Shown piece after piece: positions 9,346-19,260 of a stretch of 64,000 bases of DNA. Source of the DNA: Chitinophagaceae bacterium (GTDB lineage: Bacteria; Bacteroidota; Bacteroidia; Chitinophagales; Chitinophagaceae); contig JAIYAN010000012.1 in the NCBI GenBank assembly GCA_027489035.1, positions 248,001 to 312,000 on the forward strand, read 5' to 3'. Numbering within the stretch: position 1 is the stretch's first letter; every line of letters begins with the position of its first letter. Position numbers and translations under genes: made by a program. Under the pieces are notes generated by a model. That model did no database searches, was not told the DNA's origin, and saw only the letters and a program-made list of their open reading frames with translations.

Positions 9346-10353
9346 TCATTTGTATTGTGCAATGGTTTTCAAAAGCGATTCTTTGATTTGTTTTTTCAAA
9401 GAAGCAGGTTGAACTACTTTACAATATGCGCCCATAGCCAAAATGCGATTGATCAATTCGTGATTGATGTTTACGGTCAATTCGATTTCAATACCATTTT
9501 TGGTTTGTTTGGTTTGTTTTTGAGTAGCGTGTATGGGTTCGAGTTGTACTAATTTATGATAAGGGTCTTGAATGGAAAGCAGTACCTTACTCGGTTGGGT
9601 ATCGCTTTCCATTATACCTACAGAATGTTGTAAAAAATTATCCGCATTAAAATCAAATCGATGTTTTTGTACTTTTTCAATGGTGGCAATATCATGTATT
9701 CTATCCAAGGCAAAAGTTAGATAATCATTTCTTTCTGCAACCCATCCAATCAAGTACCAACGGTTGCGATGTTCTTTTAAAAGCTTGGGATAAACGGAAT
9801 AATCTTTTACTTCTTTTTTGTAAATATTTTCGTAGCGAATGTTTGTAATCCATCTGTTTTTTAATGCAGGTAAAATGATTCCAATCCAATCATAACCTGT
9901 TGTCGCATTTCCAGTTTCAAACTGAATATATTGATCAAAATCTTCTTCTTCCAAATCCATCAATAAATTAAATCGAGTATTAATTTTATCAATGGCTTGT
10001 TTAAAATCTTTAAAAATGGTTACGTGTGAATATTGATGCAACAAGTTGGCAGCATATCTTAATCCATCCCACTCATGGTCTTCAAGTTTTAAATCAGAAA
10101 TAGAAAATCCTTGTTCCGCATAAAAATATCCTTTCTTGACTTTGCTATATTCAATCGGCGCATCATAACCATTGGGCTGACTTAATTTCATTTGTCGGAT
10201 ATCCTTCTCAATGGTAGATGTTGAAATACCCTCTCTGATTCTTTTACTACAAGCTTCGGCTAAATCTTCAAGCGTAGGGTAGGGCTTTAATTTGTTGTTT
10301 AAACAACTATCAATTATTTTGTGTCTAGAAACGGCGGATTTAATTTTTGGCAT
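9346..10353 (-). CDS. WYL-domain transcriptional regulator (YafY-like)
   Basis: N-term HTH (STIEKDIRQMK); WITNIRYENIYKKEVKDYSVYPKLLKEHRNRWYLIGWVAERNDYLTFALDRI. Confidence 0.85.
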   Translation of the reverse strand: MPKIKSAVSRHKIIDSCLNNKLKPYPTLEDLAEACSKRIREGISTSTIEKDIRQMKLSQPNGYDAPIEYSKVKKGYFYAEQGFSISDLKLEDHEWDGLRYAANLLHQYSHVTIFKDFKQAIDKINTRFNLLMDLEEEDFDQYIQFETGNATTGYDWIGIILPALKNRWITNIRYENIYKKEVKDYSVYPKLLKEHRNRWYLIGWVAERNDYLTFALDRIHDIATIEKVQKHRFDFNADNFLQHSVGIMESDTQPSKVLLSIQDPYHKLVQLEPIHATQKQTKQTKNGIEIELTVNINHELINRILAMGAYCKVVQPASLKKQIKESLLKTIAQYK

Positions 10354-10404
10354 GAAGTAAATTTATTGAAAAATAATTATATACTAATCATCATCTTATA
10401 AAAT

Positions 10405-10632
10405 CTAATCTTCTTCATAGAGGTCAAAATAATCTTCGGGAGAATTTTCCAAATAATCTATTTCACCTGTAAAAAGTCTTTTTAATAAATCAACGATTTT
10501 ATCCTTTTCATATTCAGCCAATTGATATGGGTGATTGGTCGAAAATTCGTTCAATGCATCGTTGCAGATTTCATGATAGTACTTAAGTTTTTCAATCTCA
10601 GCATCTTGTTTGTCTTCTAATTGGAAATCCAT
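10405..10632 (-). CDS. Hypothetical small acidic protein
   Basis: ATG at 10632 (MDFQLEDKQDAEIEKL...). Confidence 0.55.
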   Translation of the reverse strand: MDFQLEDKQDAEIEKLKYYHEICNDALNEFSTNHPYQLAEYEKDKIVDLLKRLFTGEIDYLENSPEDYFDLYEED

Positions 10633-10667
10633 AATTATTATTTTGTAATAAATATAAAAATAGGAGT

Positions 10668-10684
10668 CCTCCAACTATTTGAGG
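10668..10684 (-). promoter_or_regulatory. 5'-leader palindromic element CCTCAAATAGTTGGAGG (copy 5)
   Basis: Exact reverse complement of copies 1 and 4; 35 nt before the minus-strand ATG 10632. Confidence 0.6.
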
Positions 10685-10705
10685 AGAGAAAAAATATTTC
10701 ATATC

Positions 10706-10724
10706 TCACGGTTTCAACCGTGGG
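10706..10724. repeat. REP-like palindrome TCACGGTTTCAACCGTGGG
   Basis: Near-perfect dyad matching 10796-10815. Confidence 0.75.
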
Positions 10725-10795
10725 TCAAGAATAAATGTGTAATGTTTTCAACCATTTATTTTTCGGATCATACATTTTGCGAAAAATTTTTATAG

Positions 10796-10815
10796 CCCAC
10801 GGTTTCAACCGTGGG
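10796..10815. repeat. REP-like palindrome CCCACGGTTTCAACCGTGGG
   Basis: 9-bp arms, 2-nt loop; identical core at 41583-41602. Confidence 0.8.
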
Positions 10816-10840
10816 TCAAGATATATTCCAAAACACCATA

Positions 10841-10879
10841 AAAAAAACCGCCTAAGATTTTATTTCTTAGACGGTTTTT
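10841..10879 (-). terminator. Rho-independent terminator of the giant T9SS protein gene
   Basis: Minus strand: AAAAACCGTCTAAGAAATAAAATCTTAGGCGGTTTTTTT. Confidence 0.8.
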
Positions 10880-10901
10880 AAAAACTAAAAAATCTATTCA
10901 A

Positions 10902-13900
10902 TTACTGCTTAATCAATTTCAATACCTTTTGATTTTTGCCTTGAATGATCACTGCAAAGTAAACACCGCTCTGATATTTTTCTCCGAGTTTTATTTTTTC
11001 TCCTTCTAGAATATCATTTCTCAAATCCATAAGTTTACCATCAACGTTCATGATTTTACAAATAATTGGTGTTTTCTTTTCTTTACTTTTTACCAATAAT
11101 TCAAAATAATTAGAAGTAGGATTTGGTGAAACTTGAACTTGTAAATCACCTTCGATTTTATTTACTTCAATGTTATTTGTTTTATCATTGGCAAACTTTG
11201 TAAATAAAGTTGGACATGCTGGTAATGAGATGGTTATTTTTCTTGATGCACTTACAAAACAATTGTTTTTAGCTTTTACGGTAACTGAATCCAATATCAC
11301 ACCATTCGGATATTGAACGGTTATGATGTTTCCATTAGAAGCACCAACATAAATTGCTCCTGTAGGTATTTTCCATTCGTATGAAGTTGCATTTAAAACA
11401 GCCGCGATTTTATATTTTATTTGTCTGTTCGGGCAAGCATTTAATACCGTAACTGAAATTCCTCCTGGAGTTGCAGGTGTTTTGCGCGTTATGGCCAACA
11501 ATCGTGTTGGAGATGTAGAACAATTGTTTACTGCTGATACGGTTATATTTCCACTGATGAAATTGTTTTGATAACTCACGGTAATATTTGTTGTTCCCTG
11601 ACCACCTACAATTGTTGCGCCAGTTGGTACAACCCAATTATAACTGGTGGCATTCAACACAGCAGCAATGCTATAATACCCATAAGATGAAGTGCCCATC
11701 AAAGGACATGCATCTGTTATTCCAGTAATTACTCCAGGCGTTGTTGTTATTTTTTTGGAAATGGCTAAAGACGTATAGCTTGATTCAGAACAATTCGATA
11801 CTGCCCTTACTTGAATATTTCCACTTACAAATTGACGGTTATACGATACCGTTATGATGGTGTCATTTATGCCAGTTCCTCCAGGATGTGATACAAGTGT
11901 AGCATTGGTTGGAACTATCCAATTGTACGAAGTTGCATTCAATACTTTTCTTATGGTATATGTGGCATTGGTTGATGTACCCATAAATGGACATGCATTA
12001 TTTGATCCACTAATTACACCTGGCGCTAATGGTATTTTCTTTGTAATCGCAAGTGATTTGGCAATAGAAATTCCACAATCATTCACCGATTTAACCGTTA
12101 TATTCCCACTCACAAAACTGCTGCTGAAAATAACCTTAATCACTGTATCATTTTCAGCTATTGTCGAAATATGACCAACAATTAGAGCACCAAGTGGAGC
12201 TTCCCATATATATGATTTTGCGGTACTCACTTTTCTTATAGAATACAAAAGGGTATCTCCTGTTGGTTTTACACCAGATTGCATAAACGGACATGCATCT
12301 GTGTTTCCGGATATAGTACCTGGAGCTACTGGAAGTGTTTTAAGTATGGATAGTCCACCATTTAATGGACTAACACCACATCCAGATACAGCGGATACTT
12401 GAATCTTAGTACCCGAAACAAATGTGCTGTCATATCGAACGTAAATTACCGTATCGTTTTGACCTAGACCATTAGGATGCGAAACAATTGTTGCGCCTAT
12501 AGGAACTTGCCAGTTATATGACGCAACATTGGCTAATTTGCTAATTGTATATTTCAAACTATCACTCAATGATAAACTCATACATGCATTAGCCAGGCCA
12601 GTTATCAAGCCAGGTGTAGATGGTAGTGTGTTTACTATAGCAAGTGTTTTATCTACACTAGAAGCACAATAAGAAATGGATTTTACTTTTATAATTCGTT
12701 GTAATGCTGTACCTGTAGCAAAATTCGAATTAAATCTTATAGTTACACTTAATGAATCTGGTGTAGCCGAAACGAGCGTTACATTTGATGGCAATGTCCA
12801 TCTATATGTTGTTGCAAAATCATTCGCTGCTGGTGTTGCTGTATAGGTTGCCGTATTAGCAGTACCGATTAGTAAACAAGGATTTGTTGGTCCTGTTATG
12901 GCAATAGGCGCTAATGGTGCAGTCTTTTTAATGGTCAATGTTCTTACGACCGTTGCGCCACATACATTTGATATCGTTACCGTAATTGTTCCAGTGGTAT
13001 ACGTTGAAGCAAATTTCGCACTTACCGCATTGCCACTACCCGTTAACGTTATTAAAGAAGATGATTTCGTCCATGTGTAAATAGCACCAGGAATATTGTC
13101 AACCGAATACGATGTTGTTTGATTGGTTCCTGCTATACTACATACATTGGTTAAGCCTGATATATTTGAAACTTCAATAAGTGGATCTTTATTGATAGTG
13201 TCAGTCGCTGTAATAGTTTGACCTAAACTATCAGTAACTGTTACAATATAAATGCCAGCAGCAGCTGTTAATGTAGCACCAGTTCTGCCATTATTCCATG
13301 AATAAAAATATGGAGGATAACCACCAGATGCAGTTGCAGTAAGAATTCCATCAGCATTTCCCGAACAACTTGCATTTGTATTGTTAAATGAAATGTTGAA
13401 ATTACCCAAAACGGCAGAAGTTGTATTGTCATTATAATCAAATTCTAATACAGATGTATTACTGATGACAGCAATTAGATTTGTTGATACATCGCTTACT
13501 ACCCAAGGCATAGAAACACTTGTATCACCAGAAGCAGCAATGACAAAATTGGATTGTCCAATTAAAATGGTATCTCCTACATTATTTATATAATAGAATG
13601 AAGCTTTTGCATTACAAGGTTGCGTACCACCATTTCCAATAACAGCTTGTATGTTGATGGTTTGTCCCAATTGTGGTGCTGTTTGCGAAGGTATTAATGA
13701 CCTGAAAAATAAATTAGCAGATTCTCCAACGATAATTGCTCTAGTTGCTTCGTTATTCGATTCATTGTTTTCAGAAATCTGTCTATCTGCATCTATGATT
13801 GCCCTTATGATATGTGCGCCTGAAATCAATGATGACCATGTTCTTGGCATTCTTACCGTAAAATGATCGCCATTTGCTAAGCCCCTTACTTTTACAGAAT

Positions 13901-16900
13901 CATGCGCAACGCCATTTACCAATACTTTTAATTTCATGCTGTCATTAACATTGGTTCTTCCTATGTTTTCGTAACTCACATCAAAATTTACAGGTTGACC
14001 TGCACTAGGATTCAATATCGAAGGGTTAATAAATTCTGATAACATTCTCATGTCAGGCGTGTTTATTACATTCCAATGTGTTATAAATACATTATTCGAT
14101 TCATCACATTCTAAATACGTGTTATCAGGATCGATAGTCATTGTAAATGTGTATGTACCCATCGACGTAAATACAAACGGCGTTGGTAACGATACTGCAT
14201 AGGGGCAGCTGCAATTGTTTCCTACATTATTTAATATGCCATAACCCAAATTAATTGTTCCTGTTATTCCAGGTCCACTTACTTCGAATTTAGTTTTTAC
14301 TTGGCTAGCTGTGTACAAATGATGTGCAGCTAACCCTACAAATGGAGTAGCTACTTGATTTAGATATGCGGTACCATTAAATGTATTTGAACCACACAAA
14401 GGAACAGCTTCAAAATCATGACAAAGCACATCACTGAAGCTATTGTCATTTTCAGTAAATTCTTCAATGGTATTAGTGGGGTCAGCCGTAATGGTCAATA
14501 AGATAGAAGTACTGTTCGGTACTGGTGCCAAATATGAAACAATTCTAGATTCACCTGCTAAAAGATTTCCAGCATATGTGGTATCATAATTTTCTCCCGA
14601 AGAATATGCAAACCTCACTTTAATTGGTCCAGTTGCTGCGCTATTACCACCATTAACCAAAGTTGCTTTTAAAGTGATGAATCCAGGTGGAGCAGGATCT
14701 ACAGGAGATACTACATTGCTTCCACAAGCAGAAATGTATAAATTAGGTTTACAAGCGATTACATTTAATGTACCGTAAGTAGCCTCATTGTTATATTCAT
14801 TTAATTCATTTACTTCACCACCAGAGTTTGTAGGAACATCGCACTGAACATCGTAGGAATATTGCCCAAGTGATTCATAAATATAAGGAACAGTAAAACT
14901 ATAATAACTTCCAGGATTTATATTCTGAACACGATGATTATATGTAGCAACTGTTGTGCCATTAAATTTCACAAATACTTTTGTTGTAAATGAACTAGAA
15001 GCTACACCGCCTGCATTATATAAAGTAAATCCAGTGGTTGGATTCGGACAATTATATACAGTTCCTGATGGGCCACCATAAGGAATAATATCAGGTAAAT
15101 TAGGCGTTACATAAACACCCGCATAAGTGCCATTACTTTCGTTACATTCATTTACTTGCGTATTTGCATCTGCGTTAGCATAAATATAATAAGTGCCCGG
15201 AGTTGAAAAAGTTACCGAACCAATTGATACGGTATAAGATTGTCCAGAAGCCAATGCAGGGATTGGTATGGTCGTATTGATTAAATCTGTGCCACCACTT
15301 TGTGTAAGCGTTACAATGCTCGTTGAAGTGGTTGCAGTCATTCCTCCATTTACTACCCTCAATTGTCCTGTTACTGTATTGCCTTGTACAATTGATGTTC
15401 TGTCTAAAATAATTGATGCATATAAATCTGGAAGACTACATGGTTCTGGTCTTGGTATAATGTTGAAGTCATCACTAAAGTTTGCTTCAAGGGTATAATC
15501 TGTTATGTTTCCAGAAATATGATATACGCCAATTGGAATTGGTGCAGGGAACGAAATGGTATAATATCCCGATGAGTTTGTGTAACCACTAAACTCCGCG
15601 CCAGTTTCTGCAATTCTAATCGTAACAGTTGCACCCGCCACACTTGAATCGGGGAGTGGCACTGCAGTACCCGTATAATTGGCAAGTCCACTTATGGTTA
15701 TGTAATTGTCAGTATTCGTATATGAAACTTTTGGAGATACATAGCTCGATATTAAAATTCTTCCAGGTACTGGGAAATCCCCATTTACAAAAGGCCTTAC
15801 TGCACTATTGTCCAATTCATTCCACTCCGTAATAGCATTTGTTTTGTCAATGATTACTTGCATTGGACACCATGCAGGTACCGAAGGAGTAGTAATATTC
15901 CATTCAATTAATTTTGTTCCATGCGGAGGAATAAAATCTACTACAACATCAGGATAAACAATATTGGTATCAAATTGATTTACTAAATGGGCAACAAAAT
16001 TCTCCGCTGCATAATCAGATTCGTTTCTTATTAACGCTTTAACCAATATTGCTGAACCTGGGTTTGGTCTGCGTTGGCTGAATGTGATGTCATTGGCAAA
16101 AATGGTTAAATTCGGTTGCTGCAATACATCTGGATAATTAAAGCTACCAAATGTGACATTACAGTTATTTACATCAGAAATCAATACACTGGTTTTCCAA
16201 TTGACCCCATTAGGTAAACCATTAACTGTTGCGATATAACGTTTACCATTAGATGTAGTAACATCATTTGGATCATCTGAAGTCATAACAAGAATTCTGT
16301 CATTTGCATCTGAATAACTTCCATTTCCTTCATAATCTAATATCAATCTTGGGAAGCCAGTTAGTGGTAAATTATTTGAAGAATCTACGTACTCAACTTC
16401 GAAATTAAAATCTGTATAAGATGAGCCGCTTACTTGATTAATCAACTTTGTACTGTATCCAGTGTTTGATGAAAATCTAAAGTATTGACGTTTGTTATTT
16501 GTTACTGCACTCGCATCATTACAATCACCATTAACAGCAATTAGTTCAGATGCCAAGTAACCATTTAGTGGTCGCACACACTGAGAAATAGCGTTTCCTG
16601 ATCCATAACCATCACCATCAGCGTCAATATACCAAGTAGGAGCAGGCGTATTTGTAATGGTAATATTAGATGAAACTGCCGTACAACCGTTTGCATCTGT
16701 AATGGTTACATTATAAGTACCCGCATTTTTTGCATAAATAATATTGCTTGTAGCACCTGTATTCCAGAGATATGATGTGGCATTAGAAGCAGTTAACTTA
16801 ACAGAATCGCCTTGGCAAATTGTTGTAGAACCGTTTGCCGTAATTGAAGCAAGTGGGGCAGTATTCAAATAATTAAGTGTTACAGAATCACGCTTGCTAC

Positions 16901-19151
16901 AACCTAAAGCATCTGATACAGTTACATAATATGTACCAGATAATAAATTATTTATGTTTTGTGTACTAGATCCATTACTCCATGAATATGTGTAATTGGG
17001 ATTCCCGCCTGTTACAGATACAGAGGCCGTTCCAGTAGCTACACCCTGACAATTAACAGGCGTACCCGACATCGTTAGTGATAATGCAACGGCTTGATTC
17101 ACGGTTACATTTGCAGTAGACTGACAGCCACTGCTATCCGAAACAACTACTGAATAATTTCCTGCACCAACCGCTGTTATTGTTGAATTGGTTGCGCCAG
17201 TATTCCATAGGTAGGTGTATGGTGCAATTCCACCGGTTACTTGTACTGAGGTTGCGCCTGTTGATGTTCCATTACAACTTATGGGAGAAGCTGTTGCAAG
17301 GGTGTTTAACACGGATGGGCCTTTTATAACAACACTATACTCATCTGAATTTCCTCTAGCATCAGTTACTACAACTATGTATTCCCCGGTATTTAATCCA
17401 GAAATATCTTGTGCATTGGCAGAAAATCCAGGGCTTCCGATTTTTGTCCATGCATATAGATATGGTGCAGTTCCGCCAGTTACATTAATATCAATTGATC
17501 CTGTTGCTACACCGCCACATGTTAAATCAACACTATTGTTTAACGTAATGGTAGGCGGCGTATTGCTTATACATGTGGCAGTAAAATTTGCACCAAATGG
17601 AGCGCTCATAATTGAGGGATTATTTCCAACAACCCTTATTTTATATCCATTTCCACCCAATCCAGAAGGCACTGAACACCAGATACTTCCACTAATTAGT
17701 GATGATGTATTCCCAATTACTACTGGACTAGCAAAGCTTCCAACAGCATTGCTCAACTCTACTTTAAATTGATTCCCTGAATTAAATGTACCATAAACAT
17801 GGTAGCCCACCTCTAATGAATCACCTGCACATAGATTACGTTTATTTATTCCCGTTACTGTTATGTTATTTTGTGTACCTGCATTTGAAACTGAGAAAGT
17901 TGAATTATTGGTAACACTCCATTTTCCAAAATTATCAAGTGTTCTCAGATAAAATCGATGGTCACCATCGGTAAGTCCTGAAATATTTACTGCAATTATA
18001 GAATCAGCTGCAACGCCTGTGCCGCTCATAGGATAAGGAATACCTCTCCCAAATCCAGGATCATTGTCAATAAAATATTCAGCACGAATAATTTTTGAAT
18101 TTTGCCTAGAGTAAGTAGGAGCCTTGTATAAAAACGTTCTGTTTGAAACACTCCATTTATTGTTGGCATCTTTTACCCTAATGTACAACTGATGTATTCC
18201 AGTGCTAAGTGCACTTACATCTGATTCAAATCCAACATTAAGCAGTTGTGTACCTGGTGTAACAGGGATATTGGTTCCGTTTCCAAATCCAGGATCAGTA
18301 TCATAAAAATATTCTGCCTTTATTAAATTAGGCGCTGTATTGTTGCTATTATCATTTGGCTTGAATAAAATATTGCGATTGCAAATGCTCCATACGCCTC
18401 TAGAATCTTTAACGCGAATATACATTTGATGAACACCAGTTGACAATGAAGAAACATCAGCATTGAAAGCTTGATCTATGATAGAAAATCCTGGAGTTAT
18501 AGGTATGTTTGTACCATTTCCAAAACCAGGTTCTGTATCAAAGAAATATTCGGCTTTTGTAATTTGCGTATTGTTATTTACAGATTGATCTGCAGGTTTG
18601 TACAATAAATTTCTATTGCAAATGCTCCATCTTCCAGATCCATCTTGCACGCGGATAAACATTTGATGCATTCCAGTTGATAAATTTTCAACACTTGCAT
18701 TAAAAGTGAGGTTGCTTATCGTAACGCCAGGGGTAATAGCGATGGCATTTCCATTTCCAAATCCAGGATCAGCATCAAAAAAATATTCTGCTCTGATTAT
18801 TTGCGGAATGAAGAATGTTGATCCACCTGGTTTATACAACATGCTTCTGTTGGTGATGCTCCATTGGCCGTCTGCAGTTTGTACACGCAAAAAAAGCTGA
18901 TGTACGCCTGATGATAAATCTGCAACAGAAGTACTAAATGTTTGATTGGAAATATTTGAAGATGGCGTAATGGGAATAGTAACACCATTACCAAAACCTG
19001 GATCAACATCATAAAAGTATTCTGCACGCGTAATGTTAGACTGTGCATAAACTGAATTTGATTGTGATAAACAACAGATAATAATAAGATGCAGAAAGTA
19101 TCTACATATTGTTATACGTTGTAATTTTTTATACAAATTATTTAAACCCAT
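10902..19151 (-). CDS. Giant modular secreted protein: 5 N-terminal AEYF-DPGFG repeats, SprB repeats, metal-binding MopE-like motif, CARDB-like repeats, tandem PKD/Ig-like repeats, T9SS C-terminal sorting domain
   Basis: 2749 aa; signal peptide; SprB-type VTGGxxPYxYxW; YIDADGDGYG...GDCND; repeated INEcNESNN CARDB endings; C-term VSPNPTSNYFELLV...GVYFAVIIQGKNQKVLKLIKQ. Confidence 0.9.
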   Translation of the reverse strand: MGLNNLYKKLQRITICRYFLHLIIICCLSQSNSVYAQSNITRAEYFYDVDPGFGNGVTIPITPSSNISNQTFSTSVADLSSGVHQLFLRVQTADGQWSITNRSMLYKPGGSTFFIPQIIRAEYFFDADPGFGNGNAIAITPGVTISNLTFNASVENLSTGMHQMFIRVQDGSGRWSICNRNLLYKPADQSVNNNTQITKAEYFFDTEPGFGNGTNIPITPGFSIIDQAFNADVSSLSTGVHQMYIRVKDSRGVWSICNRNILFKPNDNSNNTAPNLIKAEYFYDTDPGFGNGTNIPVTPGTQLLNVGFESDVSALSTGIHQLYIRVKDANNKWSVSNRTFLYKAPTYSRQNSKIIRAEYFIDNDPGFGRGIPYPMSGTGVAADSIIAVNISGLTDGDHRFYLRTLDNFGKWSVTNNSTFSVSNAGTQNNITVTGINKRNLCAGDSLEVGYHVYGTFNSGNQFKVELSNAVGSFASPVVIGNTSSLISGSIWCSVPSGLGGNGYKIRVVGNNPSIMSAPFGANFTATCISNTPPTITLNNSVDLTCGGVATGSIDINVTGGTAPYLYAWTKIGSPGFSANAQDISGLNTGEYIVVVTDARGNSDEYSVVIKGPSVLNTLATASPISCNGTSTGATSVQVTGGIAPYTYLWNTGATNSTITAVGAGNYSVVVSDSSGCQSTANVTVNQAVALSLTMSGTPVNCQGVATGTASVSVTGGNPNYTYSWSNGSSTQNINNLLSGTYYVTVSDALGCSKRDSVTLNYLNTAPLASITANGSTTICQGDSVKLTASNATSYLWNTGATSNIIYAKNAGTYNVTITDANGCTAVSSNITITNTPAPTWYIDADGDGYGSGNAISQCVRPLNGYLASELIAVNGDCNDASAVTNNKRQYFRFSSNTGYSTKLINQVSGSSYTDFNFEVEYVDSSNNLPLTGFPRLILDYEGNGSYSDANDRILVMTSDDPNDVTTSNGKRYIATVNGLPNGVNWKTSVLISDVNNCNVTFGSFNYPDVLQQPNLTIFANDITFSQRRPNPGSAILVKALIRNESDYAAENFVAHLVNQFDTNIVYPDVVVDFIPPHGTKLIEWNITTPSVPAWCPMQVIIDKTNAITEWNELDNSAVRPFVNGDFPVPGRILISSYVSPKVSYTNTDNYITISGLANYTGTAVPLPDSSVAGATVTIRIAETGAEFSGYTNSSGYYTISFPAPIPIGVYHISGNITDYTLEANFSDDFNIIPRPEPCSLPDLYASIILDRTSIVQGNTVTGQLRVVNGGMTATTSTSIVTLTQSGGTDLINTTIPIPALASGQSYTVSIGSVTFSTPGTYYIYANADANTQVNECNESNGTYAGVYVTPNLPDIIPYGGPSGTVYNCPNPTTGFTLYNAGGVASSSFTTKVFVKFNGTTVATYNHRVQNINPGSYYSFTVPYIYESLGQYSYDVQCDVPTNSGGEVNELNEYNNEATYGTLNVIACKPNLYISACGSNVVSPVDPAPPGFITLKATLVNGGNSAATGPIKVRFAYSSGENYDTTYAGNLLAGESRIVSYLAPVPNSTSILLTITADPTNTIEEFTENDNSFSDVLCHDFEAVPLCGSNTFNGTAYLNQVATPFVGLAAHHLYTASQVKTKFEVSGPGITGTINLGYGILNNVGNNCSCPYAVSLPTPFVFTSMGTYTFTMTIDPDNTYLECDESNNVFITHWNVINTPDMRMLSEFINPSILNPSAGQPVNFDVSYENIGRTNVNDSMKLKVLVNGVAHDSVKVRGLANGDHFTVRMPRTWSSLISGAHIIRAIIDADRQISENNESNNEATRAIIVGESANLFFRSLIPSQTAPQLGQTINIQAVIGNGGTQPCNAKASFYYINNVGDTILIGQSNFVIAASGDTSVSMPWVVSDVSTNLIAVISNTSVLEFDYNDNTTSAVLGNFNISFNNTNASCSGNADGILTATASGGYPPYFYSWNNGRTGATLTAAAGIYIVTVTDSLGQTITATDTINKDPLIEVSNISGLTNVCSIAGTNQTTSYSVDNIPGAIYTWTKSSSLITLTGSGNAVSAKFASTYTTGTITVTISNVCGATVVRTLTIKKTAPLAPIAITGPTNPCLLIGTANTATYTATPAANDFATTYRWTLPSNVTLVSATPDSLSVTIRFNSNFATGTALQRIIKVKSISYCASSVDKTLAIVNTLPSTPGLITGLANACMSLSLSDSLKYTISKLANVASYNWQVPIGATIVSHPNGLGQNDTVIYVRYDSTFVSGTKIQVSAVSGCGVSPLNGGLSILKTLPVAPGTISGNTDACPFMQSGVKPTGDTLLYSIRKVSTAKSYIWEAPLGALIVGHISTIAENDTVIKVIFSSSFVSGNITVKSVNDCGISIAKSLAITKKIPLAPGVISGSNNACPFMGTSTNATYTIRKVLNATSYNWIVPTNATLVSHPGGTGINDTIITVSYNRQFVSGNIQVRAVSNCSESSYTSLAISKKITTTPGVITGITDACPLMGTSSYGYYSIAAVLNATSYNWVVPTGATIVGGQGTTNITVSYQNNFISGNITVSAVNNCSTSPTRLLAITRKTPATPGGISVTVLNACPNRQIKYKIAAVLNATSYEWKIPTGAIYVGASNGNIITVQYPNGVILDSVTVKAKNNCFVSASRKITISLPACPTLFTKFANDKTNNIEVNKIEGDLQVQVSPNPTSNYFELLVKSKEKKTPIICKIMNVDGKLMDLRNDILEGEKIKLGEKYQSGVYFAVIIQGKNQKVLKLIKQ

Positions 19152-19260
19152 AACTGAGGTATGATTTTATTTTATACAGCCGGAAATGCTGCACTGAGGC
19201 CATTTCGCTACGAAAAAATTTATATTATTTTCAAAATTCTATTTAGAAAAGACGCAATTT

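Noticed and set aside
10700-10820. Possible mini CRISPR array from paired repeats
   Set aside because: Only two palindromic units with no regular spacer array and no cas genes; fits REP-like elements
17215-17772. 185-aa plus-strand ORF inside the giant T9SS gene
   Set aside because: Antisense to a well-supported repeat protein; composition is that of an antisense frame
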